Source: Candidatus Nitrospira nitrificans
GTDB lineage: Bacteria; Nitrospirota; Nitrospiria; Nitrospirales; Nitrospiraceae
Direction: 5' to 3'
Length of the DNA: 64,000 nucleotides
Assembly (NCBI RefSeq): GCF_001458775.1
Contig: NZ_CZPZ01000011.1
Coordinates: 36,072 to 100,071 of the forward strand
This document shows, piece by piece, positions 38,881 to 48,124 of the stretch (the stretch's first letter is position 1; each line of letters begins with the position of its first letter). Position numbers and translations under genes: made by a program. The notes under the pieces are model-generated. The model made no database searches, was not told where the DNA came from, and saw nothing but the letters and a program-made list of their open reading frames with translations.

Positions 38881-41121
38881 ATGAGGCTGCTCGCGCTCTC
38901 TCTGCGTTTTGTGCTCCCCTTGGTGATCGTGTTGGCCGTGATCGCCTATGGGGTCATCCCGCTCGTCGATTCACTCGAATTGAAATGGTTTGTCCGTGAT
39001 CTCGATATGCGGTCCAAGCTCATGGTCAACACGATGGAAGGACCGCTGGCGGACCTTCTGATCACCAATTCGAAAGACAAGATCTCCGCCTATTTTACGC
39101 GCATTATTCAGGATGAGCGGCTATATGCCCTGGGCTTTTGCGACCTTGAGAATCGGCTGCTCTACGAGACTCAGGCCTATCCGCAGGATGTGACCTGTCG
39201 GGATACGCTGAACCTCGCTCCCAACTCCTCGACCCTGCGATCTTTCAGCAGCGGACCGCTTCATATCATGTCGGCGTCCATTGAATCCAACGGGCGCCGG
39301 CTGGGACGTCTTCTCCTTCTGCACGACATGAGGTTTATCCAACAACGGAGCAGCGACACCAAACGCTACGTCTTTTATTTATTTGCGGGACTTACGGCGG
39401 TCATCTCGCTCGTGACGGTCTTGGTCGCGCATTTCAGCTGGAAAGAATGGGTGGCCGGGGTTCGAGCGATGGTCAAGGGCGAACGACTCCTGAACCCCCT
39501 GACGCAGGAGCAACATGCTCCGGAACTCCAGCCGCTGGCGAAGGACTTGCGCTCGTTGGTCCAGGCTCTTGAAGCGGATCGCCGCATGCGCGATGAGACG
39601 CAGATTTCATGGTCTCCGGCCAGCCTCAAATCCATTCTCCATGAGCAGTTTTCGGGCGATCAGGTGCTGATCGTGTCCAACCGGCAGCCCTATGCGCACT
39701 ATTGGCAGGATCAGAAAATCGTCGTGCAGGTGCCGGCGAGCGGACTGGTCTCGGCGCTTGAGCCGGTCATGCGCGCCTGTTCCGGGACATGGGTCGCGCA
39801 TGGGAACGGATCCGCAGATCGAGAGGTGGTGGACGGCCGAAACCATGTCAGTGTTCCACCGGGGCATCCCGCCTATGAGATTCGGCGTGTGTGGCTGACC
39901 GCGGAGGAAGAGGCCGGATACTATTACGGGTTTGCCAACGAGGGATTATGGCCGCTCTGCCACATCGCCCACGTTCGGCCCACGTTCCGTTCGTCCGACT
40001 GGAAACACTACGTCGCCGTCAATGAGCGTTTCGCTCAAGCGGTCTATGAGGAGGCCACGACCGACAATCCGGTCGTCCTCATTCAGGATTATCACCTCGC
40101 CCTGGTTCCAAAGCTCATCCGAGATCGGTTGCCGACGGCGACGATCATCACGTTCTGGCACATTCCGTGGGCTAATGCGGAAAGTTTCGGGATCTGTCCC
40201 TGGCGGCAGGAACTTTTGGAAGGGCTGCTTGGGAGCAGCATCCTGGGGTTCCATACCAGAGTCCATTGCAACAACTTCATCGACTGTGTCGACCGGATAC
40301 TCGAGGCGCGCATCGATCGAAACAGTTCGACGGTTTCCTATGGGGGGAAAATGACGGCGGTCAACCCCTATCCGATTTCCATCGAGTGGCCCCTGCAAGG
40401 GTTGTGCGATCAACAACCGGTTCCGGAATGTCGATCGAAACTGCGCGCGTTCTACGGGATGCCTCCCGATCGCCTCATCGGCCTTGGGGTCGAACGGCTT
40501 GATTATACGAAGGGGATCCTAGAGCGATTCATGGCCGTGGAACGATTACTGGAACTCCAGCCCGAATGGATCGGGAAGTTTACCTTTATTCAGATCGCCG
40601 CTCCCAGCCGTTCCATGATCGAGCAGTACCAGCATTTCACCAGCCAGGTCTATGCCTTGGCCGAGCAGATCAACAAGCGGTTTGGGCGCGACGGGTATGA
40701 ACCGATCTGCTTGCGGATTCAGCATCACGCGGCGTCTCAGGTCTGTGAGTGTTATCGCGGCGCGGACATCTGCGTCGTCAGCAGCCTCCATGACGGCATG
40801 AATTTGGTGGCCAAGGAGTTCGTCGGCGCCCGGGATGACGAGCAGGGAGTGTTGATTCTGAGTCAATTCACAGGAGCCGCTCGGGAACTGACGGAGGCGT
40901 TGGTGATCAACCCTTACGACATCGATCAATTTGCGGCCGCGCTGCACCTTGGCCTGACGATGCCGAAGGTGGAGCAGCGGGCCAGGATGCAGAGCATGCG
41001 CGGCTTGATCCAGGAATTCAACGTGTATCGCTGGGCCGGGCGCATGCTGATCGATGCCGCCCGCATGAGACAAAAGGAGCGGGTCATGAAACAGGTGCGG
41101 CGGCCGAGTTTGTTGAGTTGA
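38881..41121 (+). CDS. otsA: Membrane-anchored trehalose-6-phosphate synthase (OtsA with N-terminal sensor-like domain)
   Basis: 746 aa, much longer than the ~470 aa of ordinary OtsA. Residues ~8-28 form a first membrane helix, ~30-160 an extracytoplasmic region, ~163-185 a second helix, then a HAMP-like linker (~190-240). The GT20 domain from ~262 has NRQPYAHYW, YYYGFANEGLWPLCH, VLIQDYHLALVP, FWHIPWANAESFGICPWR, LGFHTRVHC and GVERLDYTKGILERF, including the Asp, Arg and Lys needed for UDP-glucose and glucose-6-phosphate binding. The upstream in-frame extension is rejected because it overlaps the divergent gene. The sensor-like part suggests control by an envelope signal; that is inference. 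Confidence 0.88.
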   Translation: MRLLALSLRFVLPLVIVLAVIAYGVIPLVDSLELKWFVRDLDMRSKLMVNTMEGPLADLLITNSKDKISAYFTRIIQDERLYALGFCDLENRLLYETQAYPQDVTCRDTLNLAPNSSTLRSFSSGPLHIMSASIESNGRRLGRLLLLHDMRFIQQRSSDTKRYVFYLFAGLTAVISLVTVLVAHFSWKEWVAGVRAMVKGERLLNPLTQEQHAPELQPLAKDLRSLVQALEADRRMRDETQISWSPASLKSILHEQFSGDQVLIVSNRQPYAHYWQDQKIVVQVPASGLVSALEPVMRACSGTWVAHGNGSADREVVDGRNHVSVPPGHPAYEIRRVWLTAEEEAGYYYGFANEGLWPLCHIAHVRPTFRSSDWKHYVAVNERFAQAVYEEATTDNPVVLIQDYHLALVPKLIRDRLPTATIITFWHIPWANAESFGICPWRQELLEGLLGSSILGFHTRVHCNNFIDCVDRILEARIDRNSSTVSYGGKMTAVNPYPISIEWPLQGLCDQQPVPECRSKLRAFYGMPPDRLIGLGVERLDYTKGILERFMAVERLLELQPEWIGKFTFIQIAAPSRSMIEQYQHFTSQVYALAEQINKRFGRDGYEPICLRIQHHAASQVCECYRGADICVVSSLHDGMNLVAKEFVGARDDEQGVLILSQFTGAARELTEALVINPYDIDQFAAALHLGLTMPKVEQRARMQSMRGLIQEFNVYRWAGRMLIDAARMRQKERVMKQVRRPSLLS

Positions 41122-41127
41122 CGGACG

Positions 41128-41955
41128 ATGGACTATTTATTGACGGAAACAGGGAGAAGCGAGCTCGGAGCGCTCCGAAAAGGTCGTTCGCTGTATGCGT
41201 TTGATTTTGACGGAACTCTGGCGAAGATCGTCCGAGAGCATCATGCGGCGAGGCTATCGCGTCCCATCCGTTTCTGGCTCGAGGAACTCGCGAAGCGCGT
41301 TCCCACCGCCATTATCTCGGGACGCTCCGTGGAGGACCTCCGCTCGCGTGTTGGAACCGCCGTGCCCCACTTGATCGGAAACCATGGTTCAGAAGGCCCT
41401 CACACGCGCCAGGAGGATATCCAGCAAGTCCGCGAGACCAGCTCCGGATGGCTGCAATTGATCACCGGACGATTTCAGGATGAGCTGACTCGAAGCGGCG
41501 TGGCCGTCGAGAATAAATCCTATTCGCTCTCGTTCCATTATCGAACCGTCGATCAGCGGGACGAGGCTCGGGCGCTGATCTCCCGCATCGTCGCCGAATT
41601 GTCTCCGCCTCCTCGCATTGTCCTTGGGAAATCCGTCGTCAATGTGATGCCGCCGACGGCGTCACACAAGGGCACGGCGGTGCTGGAGTACATGCGCCGT
41701 CTTGACTGCGGCACGGCTCTCTACGTGGGAGACGACGAAACTGATGAGGATGTCTTTGCGCTTCGGGATCACCGCATTCTGACCGTGCGAGTCGGCAAGA
41801 AGAAAGGGTCCGCGGCTCGGTATTTTCTCAAAAGACAGGCGGAAATCGCCGAGGTGCTTCGACTGCTCGGCGAGGCCGGTGATCAAAGCATTTGTACGTG
41901 GAGCGGCTGCCATGAACAGGGAGCCACTCGGCCTGCTCAGCATCCCAACGAATAG
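41128..41955 (+). CDS. otsB: Trehalose-6-phosphate phosphatase OtsB
   Basis: HAD-family phosphatase, 275 aa, that dephosphorylates trehalose-6-phosphate. Motif I YAFDFDGTLAKI, motif II within PTAIISGRSVEDL, the cap region HLIGNHGSEG and motif IV YVGDDETDEDVFALRD are all present. It follows otsA by 6 bases and completes the pathway. The C-terminal ~25 residues are unusual (Cys, His, Gln rich) and not part of the fold. Confidence 0.92.
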   Translation: MDYLLTETGRSELGALRKGRSLYAFDFDGTLAKIVREHHAARLSRPIRFWLEELAKRVPTAIISGRSVEDLRSRVGTAVPHLIGNHGSEGPHTRQEDIQQVRETSSGWLQLITGRFQDELTRSGVAVENKSYSLSFHYRTVDQRDEARALISRIVAELSPPPRIVLGKSVVNVMPPTASHKGTAVLEYMRRLDCGTALYVGDDETDEDVFALRDHRILTVRVGKKKGSAARYFLKRQAEIAEVLRLLGEAGDQSICTWSGCHEQGATRPAQHPNE

Positions 41956-42016
41956 ATCTCGCCCGCAGTATTCATGGACACTTCTACCGCAGCCGCCGAT
42001 ACGCCGCCTGTCCTCA

Positions 42017-43564
42017 TTATTCCACCAATGGCGATCGTTCTCGTCCGAGGAGAAGATCGTAGGGGGCAAAATCGTCGCTCAGGACGACGCCGGGCGGCCA
42101 GGGATCGATCCGGCGAGTGCTCAACAGCGCGAGTGTTTCCATCGGCAGGCGCTGATTCATCGCCATGTCCGTGATCTTGGCCACGAGCGCGTTCTCTGTT
42201 TCATGCTCGATCGCATGGCCTCCGAAGAAGATCAGATTCTTCGCCGGGGTCATTCCCGTTTTCCACGGCCCCTCGACGGCGAAGGTGGCGAGGACCGGAA
42301 AGGCCTGTCGCATGGTTTGCACGACCGCCGCGGCTCGAGCGAGATCGCTTTCTTTCCCGGATGAGGCCAGGTTGACCGCGACGATTCCCTCCGGGTTGAG
42401 GCGCGCGCGCACCAAGGAATAAAACTCCGCCGTGGTGAGATGAAAAGGGATCATGTCTCGCGCGAACGCATCGATCCACATGACATCGTAGGTGTGATCC
42501 GTCGCGTTGAGAAAGGCTCGCCCGTCCTTCACGAAGACGCGATGATTGGCCGGCGGGCGGTACTCAAAATACTCTTCGGCCATTCGGACGACGACCGGGT
42601 CGAACTCCACGATATCCAACTCCAAAGCCGGCCAGTGCCGCGCCAACCACTTTGCGAGCGAACCGCCGCCATGGCCGAGAATGAGGCCGCGCTTCGGTTC
42701 GGACACCAATGCCAGCGAAGACACCATCATTTGGCTGTAGGGGAGAAAGAGGGTCGTCGGGTCGACTTTCCACATCGTGGCGTGGAACGTACGATCCAAC
42801 ACGAGATACCGAAAGAGATCGTCTTCTCGAATTCGGACCTGCTGGTACGGACTTTCCTCTTGATAGATGGGGGCCTTCAATCGTGGGATCGGATGGAGAG
42901 CCAGGGTTCCCAACAAGGCGAAGCAACCAAGGACAAGCAGTCCTATCAAGGGGCGGACTAAGGTCCCTTTCATGAACCACAAGATTCCAAGTCCGACCTG
43001 AATGCCGCCCAGCCAGGCCATCAGCGATTGGCTTCCGAGCCACGATAGGAGAAAGAAGGCAGTGCCCCACGTGCCGGCCAGACTGCCGACGGTCGACAGG
43101 GCGATCATGCGGCCTGTCTGCCGACCGAGGTGATCCATGTCCGCGACCGCCAAACGCAACATGGCCGGCAATACGCCGCTGAGTCCGAACGCGGGGGGGG
43201 CGAGGAGAACAGTCGCGGCCAGGCAAGGGCCCCAGCGTGGGTCTTGCACCATCTTCTCGATCTCAAACAGAATAGGTTGGTTCGCCCACGCGACGAGAAA
43301 CGTCCAGCTTCCAGAAAAAAACAACAGGGCGGCCAGCACCCCACTGCCGGCATAGCGATCCGAGATCCATCCGCCGAACGCGTATCCGCTGCTCATGGCG
43401 GCCAGAATCACTCCGATCAGCGCGCCCCAGACAAACAACGAACTGCCGAAGACGGGAGCCAACAGCCGGCTGCCGAGGATTTCCAACGCCATCACCACCG
43501 CTCCGGTCACAAGGGCGGTCACGAGCAGAAACCAGCGGGGAATGTGGGCAGGATGTACAGTCAT
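42017..43564 (-). CDS. Membrane protein with C-terminal spermidine-synthase-like domain
   Basis: About 515 aa. Several hydrophobic helices (LVTALVTGAVVMALEILGSR and onward) form an MFS-like membrane domain up to ~residue 230. A Rossmann-fold domain follows with GLILGHGGGSLAKWLARHWP, DIVEFDPVVVRMAEEYF and the DAFARDMIPFHLTTAEF block of polyamine synthases. The fused arrangement is known, but its reaction is not; the aminopropyl acceptor site is not readily seen. Start ATG 43564 chosen over an upstream TTG. It is convergent with otsB. Confidence 0.75.
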   Translation of the reverse strand: MTVHPAHIPRWFLLVTALVTGAVVMALEILGSRLLAPVFGSSLFVWGALIGVILAAMSSGYAFGGWISDRYAGSGVLAALLFFSGSWTFLVAWANQPILFEIEKMVQDPRWGPCLAATVLLAPPAFGLSGVLPAMLRLAVADMDHLGRQTGRMIALSTVGSLAGTWGTAFFLLSWLGSQSLMAWLGGIQVGLGILWFMKGTLVRPLIGLLVLGCFALLGTLALHPIPRLKAPIYQEESPYQQVRIREDDLFRYLVLDRTFHATMWKVDPTTLFLPYSQMMVSSLALVSEPKRGLILGHGGGSLAKWLARHWPALELDIVEFDPVVVRMAEEYFEYRPPANHRVFVKDGRAFLNATDHTYDVMWIDAFARDMIPFHLTTAEFYSLVRARLNPEGIVAVNLASSGKESDLARAAAVVQTMRQAFPVLATFAVEGPWKTGMTPAKNLIFFGGHAIEHETENALVAKITDMAMNQRLPMETLALLSTRRIDPWPPGVVLSDDFAPYDLLLGRERSPLVE

Positions 43565-43758
43565 CGATTTGAACAACGGGATGGAGCCTCTCTCCTGATA
43601 GCGTGGGAAACGGCGTCGGATTGTACTCAACGCATTTTCCGAGAGTCAACGAAGCGGGAAGGACCTTCATGGAGCCGATCATCCTGGAATTCGTTGCTCC
43701 ATGCGGTTCAGGTTGTTATACTTTCGCACCACTTACTTAAAGCAACCAGGGAGGAATC

Positions 43759-45084
43759 ATGCACATCAGTGTGATCGGGAGCGGTTACGTCGGACTCGTG
43801 ACGGGCGCATGTTTCGCCGAGTTCGGCGTTCACGTAACCTGCATGGACAGCGACGGGCGAAGGATCGAGAAGCTGGAGAAAGGCGAGGTTCCGTTTTATG
43901 AGCCTGGGCTCAAGGAATTGGTGGCCAAGGGGATCAGAGAAGGCCGGCTGAGTTTTACCACGGACATCGCGAAGGCCGTCGAGAAGGCGTTGGTCATTTT
44001 TATCGCGGTCGGGACTCCGCCTCGGGGCGATGGTTCCGCCGATCTCTCTTACGTCGAAGAAGTCGGCAAAGGGATTGCGCGGCACATGACCGGCTACAAG
44101 GTCATCGTGACCAAGTCCACAGTGCCCGTCGGCACCGGCGCAAAACTTCGCGAGGTGATTGCAAAGGCTCAGGCGAATGCCTTTGGGTTCGATATGGTCT
44201 CAAATCCGGAGTTTCTCCGCGAAGGGTCGGCCATTGAGGATTTCATGCGACCGAATCGCGTGGTGATCGGCGCGGACAGCGATCAAGCGGTGGCGATCAT
44301 GAAGGACCTGTATCGACCCCTGTATTTGATCGAAACACCGATCGTTGTAACGGATGTGCCGACCGCTGAGCTCATCAAATATGCCTCCAATGCGTTCCTG
44401 GCGACGAAGATTTCGTTCATCAATGAGATCGCGAATCTGTGCGAAAAAGTCGGAGCCAATGTGCAAATGGTGGCGAAGGGCATGGGGCTTGATCATCGCA
44501 TCGGGGGGAAGTTTCTTCACGCAGGCCCCGGGTTCGGAGGCTCATGCTTCCCGAAAGATCTCGCCGCGCTCATTCAGACCGGTGAGCGAAACGGCTATCC
44601 TATGCAGATCGCTTCCGCCGCGTCACGGGTGAACGACATTCAGCGAGAACGGATGATCGACAAGATTCGAGAGGCGGTCGGGGGACTCAAAGGCAAGACG
44701 TTGGCGATGCTGGGCCTTTCCTTCAAGCCCAATACCAACGACATCCGGGAGGCCCCGGCCTTGGCGATCGGTCGCGCCCTCCTGGCCGAGGGCGCGAGCA
44801 TTCGCGCGTATGATCCGGAGGCCCTCACGGAAGCCTGTCAGATCATGCCCGAGCTCCAGCCCTGCAGAGATACCTACCACGCGGCTGAAGGAGCTGATGC
44901 GCTGGTGTTGATGACCGAGTGGAATGTGTTTCGAAATCTCGACTTTGAAAAACTGAAGTCCGTCATGCGAGTTCCCCTCTTGCTCGATCTCCGCAACGTC
45001 TACGATCCCGAACGCGTTGGGGCCGTCGGATTCACGCATGTATCGGTCGGGCGCATGGCACAGGGTCTCAAGCACACTCGCTGA
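43759..45084 (+). CDS. ugd: UDP-glucose 6-dehydrogenase
   Basis: Oxidises UDP-glucose to UDP-glucuronate for surface polysaccharide; 441 aa. NAD-binding Rossmann motif IGSGYVGLVTGACFAEFG, the TKSTVPVGTG block, the catalytic Cys in GPGFGGSCFPKDLAAL and the C-terminal GLSFKPNTNDIREAPAL are all canonical. AGGGAGGAATC precedes the ATG. It uses the same UDP-glucose pool as OtsA upstream, but no operon link exists. A palindromic element starts 11 bases after its stop. Confidence 0.95.
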   Translation: MHISVIGSGYVGLVTGACFAEFGVHVTCMDSDGRRIEKLEKGEVPFYEPGLKELVAKGIREGRLSFTTDIAKAVEKALVIFIAVGTPPRGDGSADLSYVEEVGKGIARHMTGYKVIVTKSTVPVGTGAKLREVIAKAQANAFGFDMVSNPEFLREGSAIEDFMRPNRVVIGADSDQAVAIMKDLYRPLYLIETPIVVTDVPTAELIKYASNAFLATKISFINEIANLCEKVGANVQMVAKGMGLDHRIGGKFLHAGPGFGGSCFPKDLAALIQTGERNGYPMQIASAASRVNDIQRERMIDKIREAVGGLKGKTLAMLGLSFKPNTNDIREAPALAIGRALLAEGASIRAYDPEALTEACQIMPELQPCRDTYHAAEGADALVLMTEWNVFRNLDFEKLKSVMRVPLLLDLRNVYDPERVGAVGFTHVSVGRMAQGLKHTR

Positions 45085-45094
45085 GCGGAGCCCG

Positions 45095-45288
45095 CAGGCT
45101 GTTCAAAAAGGCCAACGTTTTCACCCGCCCACCCAGGCGCGCCTGCGTCGACGCCCGGCGCGGCGAAGCCGAGGGCCTTTGAGCCGGCGAAGGGCTTCAG
45201 GCACTTTCAAGCGCTGCGACCTGTCTCGCGAAGCCGCTTCGGCAAGGGGGGGAACGAAGCAGGCGGACTTTTTTAAAACCCTGCTAGG
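45095..45288. repeat. Palindromic MITE-like element A
   Basis: Starts CAGGCTGTTCAAAAAGGCC and ends ACTTTTTTAAAACCCTGCTAG, an imperfect inverted pair. The core has a 33-base stretch (starting GCGTCGACGCCCGGCGCGGC) that is found perfectly, in reverse orientation, in element B at 47.9 kb. The CTA inside its right end is the TAG stop of the HEAT gene on the minus strand. Confidence 0.7.
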
Positions 45289-45994
45289 TCAGCCTCGGCA
45301 GCTCGGCTTTGGCCTGCTCCTTGGTCTTTGGCTTGTACCCCATTCGATCGAGCACTTTCATGATGCGAGTCTTCAGCCGTTCATCGGCATCGGTCAACGC
45401 GGTGGCCAGCGGTTCGACGGCCGGTTTGCCGATCTTTCGAAGAATTTCGGTTGCGGATTGACGTATCTCGTCCTCCTCGGAAACCAGGAGCGGAATGAGC
45501 GACGGGACGGAGGGACCGCCGAGTTTGATCAATGAATCATAGGCTCGTTGCCGCACGTCGCCGACCTCGTCGTTCAATGCCGCGACCAAGGGATCGACCG
45601 CGCGTGGATCTTTCAACTCACCCAAGACTTCTGCCGCGTATTTTCTGTTGAGCCAATGGGTATCCCTGAGATCGAGCAACATGGCGTCGGCTTTGGCGGT
45701 GTTGGGATCTTTAGGACGAATCCTGAAGCTCTTCGCGACCCGCTTGCCGCCTTCTTCCACCACACGGATCGTGGCGCCGTCTCCCGCCTTGATCTTTTTC
45801 AGATCCTCGAGCGCGTCCTCGTCCACGTCCAGCACGACTGTCTTGCCGTCGTAAGCCAGGAGTTCGACCTCGAGTTGCCTGCTTTCGGGGTTGACCGCCA
45901 CAACCCGCTCGGTCACCAGGTTGAAACCGTCTTTCTTTTCTCCACCTTTCGGAACGATCTGAATCAACTTCGGAGCTTCATCCGCCATGGGCAT
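45284..45994 (-). CDS. HEAT-repeat protein 1 with N-terminal beta domain
   Basis: 236 aa from ATG 45994, which has GAGGATAC upstream. Residues ~1-105 are beta-rich (LVTERVVAVNPESRQLEVEL, VVLDVDEDALEDL) and may form an OB/KOW-like domain. Residues ~110-225 are about three HEAT repeats (NRKYAAEVLGELKDPRAVDP). It ends with MKVLDRMGYKPKTKEQ, close to the terminal motif of its neighbours. The final stop lies inside a palindromic element. Last gene of the HEAT cluster; probably a scaffold for protein contacts. Confidence 0.75.
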   Translation of the reverse strand: MPMADEAPKLIQIVPKGGEKKDGFNLVTERVVAVNPESRQLEVELLAYDGKTVVLDVDEDALEDLKKIKAGDGATIRVVEEGGKRVAKSFRIRPKDPNTAKADAMLLDLRDTHWLNRKYAAEVLGELKDPRAVDPLVAALNDEVGDVRQRAYDSLIKLGGPSVPSLIPLLVSEEDEIRQSATEILRKIGKPAVEPLATALTDADERLKTRIMKVLDRMGYKPKTKEQAKAELPRLT

Positions 45995-46013
45995 GTATCC
46001 TCTACGGTTTGGG

Positions 46014-46781
46014 TTATTGCGGTTCAGGTGTCCAGCCGAGACTGGCCAGCACGGCCTCGACGGTTTCTTGCACCATCGTGTTCTCGTCCTCGCGCAGCCC
46101 CAGCAAGGCCTGAATGGCTTCTGTCGCGCCGAGCCGCGCGAGTGATTCGGCGGCATTGCGCCTGACCAACCAGTCTTCGTCTTTCAGCGATGCCATCAAG
46201 GGAGTGACGGCTCGGCGATCACCGATCTTGCCCAGCGCCTCTGCCGCATGACGCCGAACCATCCAATTGGAGCCTAAGAGCCCATCAATCAAGGCCTCCA
46301 CCGCCCGCACGTCGCCGATCTTCTTCAGCACCCGGGCCGCATCTTCGCGGAGGGTGTTGTCCATGAGCGCATCGATCAACCCGGGCACCGCTTGCGAGTC
46401 GCCGATCCGCTCCAGCGCCCACACAGCCGCCGTCCTGACGGCGCCGTCACGGTCCTTGATTGCCTTGACGAGAGGCTCGGTGGCCCGTCGGTCCCGCAAT
46501 TTTCCGAGTGCCGAGGCCGCCTGTTCTCTGATCGCCCAGGAGCTGTCTTCTAAGGCTTCGATCATCGGCTCGACGACGGATGGCCCCATCCGAACGACCG
46601 CGCTCGCCGCGGCCTCTCGAATCACCGCATCTTCATCGGCCATAAGGTCGATCAACCGGGGAAGCGCCTCCGGACCGGTTTGGCCGAGGCTCGCGATCGC
46701 ATGGTCGCGCAGGGCCTCGTTCTCGTCGTGCAATGCTTGAATGAGTCGATCGATTCGATCCGATGCACCTTGTTCAGTCAT
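46014..46781 (-). CDS. HEAT-repeat protein 2
   Basis: 255 aa made almost entirely of ~31-residue HEAT repeats, about seven (for example REQAASALGKLRDRRATEPL, RRHAAEALGKIGDRRAVTPL). It ends VEAVLASLGWTPEPQ, a motif shared with proteins 1 and 5. ATG 46781 has GAGGATACC upstream, and it overlaps the preceding gene by 8 bases. No catalytic domain and no signal peptide, so it is a cytoplasmic adaptor by appearance. Similarity to PBS-lyase HEAT repeats does not imply a phycobilin function. Confidence 0.78.
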   Translation of the reverse strand: MTEQGASDRIDRLIQALHDENEALRDHAIASLGQTGPEALPRLIDLMADEDAVIREAAASAVVRMGPSVVEPMIEALEDSSWAIREQAASALGKLRDRRATEPLVKAIKDRDGAVRTAAVWALERIGDSQAVPGLIDALMDNTLREDAARVLKKIGDVRAVEALIDGLLGSNWMVRRHAAEALGKIGDRRAVTPLMASLKDEDWLVRRNAAESLARLGATEAIQALLGLREDENTMVQETVEAVLASLGWTPEPQ

Positions 46782-47874
46782 TCTCGGTATCCTCTTCGGG
46801 GGGCTGACTTTCCGTGGCCATGATGGCTTCAAGTTTGTCGGCGATCAAGCCCGCATTATACGCCACGAGGCCGTCACGATCCGTTCGGAGTCGGTCAAAG
46901 AGTTCTTTCTGCGGGCGCAGGACCTCCACTTCCTTGATCTTGGCCAAGGCTTCCATGGCATACACCCGCAGCGGGCGGATGGGAATGGCGTCGAGATAGA
47001 GCCGGGTGGGCCGCGCATCGCCGATCAGTCCAAGGGATTTGATCGCCAATTCTTTCACGCCGGTATCCTTGTCCTGTTCCAGCCGCTTCATCAAGGGCTC
47101 GACGGCTCGCACATCCCCGATTTTCCCCAATAAGTCGGCCACGGCCTCGCGCACAAGCCAATCATCGTCTTCGAGATATTCGATCAGGATTTCCACGCTC
47201 GGCCGACCGATCCCGAGAAGGTCGATGACCGTCGCCATGCGCGCTTCCTCACGTTCGCTGGCCCCTTCGACTTCACGCAACGCATTGAACGTTTCATCGA
47301 TTCGTTCCCGGATCGCGCCCAGTTTCTTCAACGTGCCGACGGCGATATCTCGAACGGCCGGCCGGCCCATGGCGTCGATGAATGCATCAAGGGAACGGGG
47401 ATCCAATAATTGATCAAGCATCAGCGCCGCCGCGACTTGCACCTCTTCATCAGGATGTTTCAGCATGTCGCAGAGGGAGAGAACCGATGTGGGAATCGCC
47501 CCGATCAGGTGGCTGAGGACTTGTCGGGTCGCACGGTCCTGAGTTTTAGGAAGCAAGGCCACCAGCGCCCGAGCCGTGTCCGTGTCGAGCACTCCTGCCA
47601 TCTGTTCAAGGGCTGACGCACCGGCTTTTCGAACAACCTCCTCGTCATGTTCGAGTAGGCCGACGAGCGCAACTCCGGCTTGCGGATCTTTGATACGGGC
47701 CAGCATCGCGGCGGCTTCTTTTTTTAATTCGGTGGGCCCGGACCGGAGGGCCTCGATGAGCGCCTGCACCGAACGGGGACCGCCGGCCACACAAGCGGCC
47801 GTGGCTCGCATGCGGCGCCAATCCTCTTCATGGATCAGTTCGGAGACCAGCGTCTCTATCGTTTCCTTCGGCAT
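46774..47874 (-). CDS. HEAT-repeat protein 3
   Basis: 366 aa, about eight to ten degenerate HEAT repeats, clearest in the middle and C-terminal half (VREAVADLLGKIGDVRAVEP, ELAIKSLGLIGDARPTRL). The C-terminus is acidic (ESQPPEEDTEND) and lacks the GWxP ending seen in its neighbours. It overlaps gene 2 by 8 bases, indicating coupled translation. Function unknown. Confidence 0.75.
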   Translation of the reverse strand: MPKETIETLVSELIHEEDWRRMRATAACVAGGPRSVQALIEALRSGPTELKKEAAAMLARIKDPQAGVALVGLLEHDEEVVRKAGASALEQMAGVLDTDTARALVALLPKTQDRATRQVLSHLIGAIPTSVLSLCDMLKHPDEEVQVAAALMLDQLLDPRSLDAFIDAMGRPAVRDIAVGTLKKLGAIRERIDETFNALREVEGASEREEARMATVIDLLGIGRPSVEILIEYLEDDDWLVREAVADLLGKIGDVRAVEPLMKRLEQDKDTGVKELAIKSLGLIGDARPTRLYLDAIPIRPLRVYAMEALAKIKEVEVLRPQKELFDRLRTDRDGLVAYNAGLIADKLEAIMATESQPPEEDTEND

Positions 47875-47892
47875 GATAGTCAGTGGGGGAGC

Positions 47893-48119
47893 GGGATGTT
47901 GAAAAAGCCCTCCAGCTTCGCCTTCGCATCGCTTGGAGGCTCAACATACAGAATAAAGTATGCCTCGCTTCGCTCGCCGCGGCCTTGCCCGTGGAACGAC
48001 GCGTCATGGCCCTCGGCTTCGCCGCGCCGGGCGTCGACGCAGGCGCGAGGCGAGCTCGCCTCGCTGAGCGGGCGCGCCGGGGTTGGGCGGGTGAGATCAA
48101 AGGTCTTTTTGAACATCCC
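47893..48119. repeat. Palindromic MITE-like element B
   Basis: Starts GGGATGTTGAAAAAGCCC and ends GGTCTTTTTGAACATCCC, a clean terminal inverted repeat of about 15 bases. The core contains the reverse complement of the 33-base segment of element A and an AGCGGGCGCGCC stretch. It lies between HEAT genes 3 and 4, and the stop codon of HEAT 4 begins 6 bases beyond its right end. Confidence 0.75.
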
Positions 48120-48124
48120 GTAGG

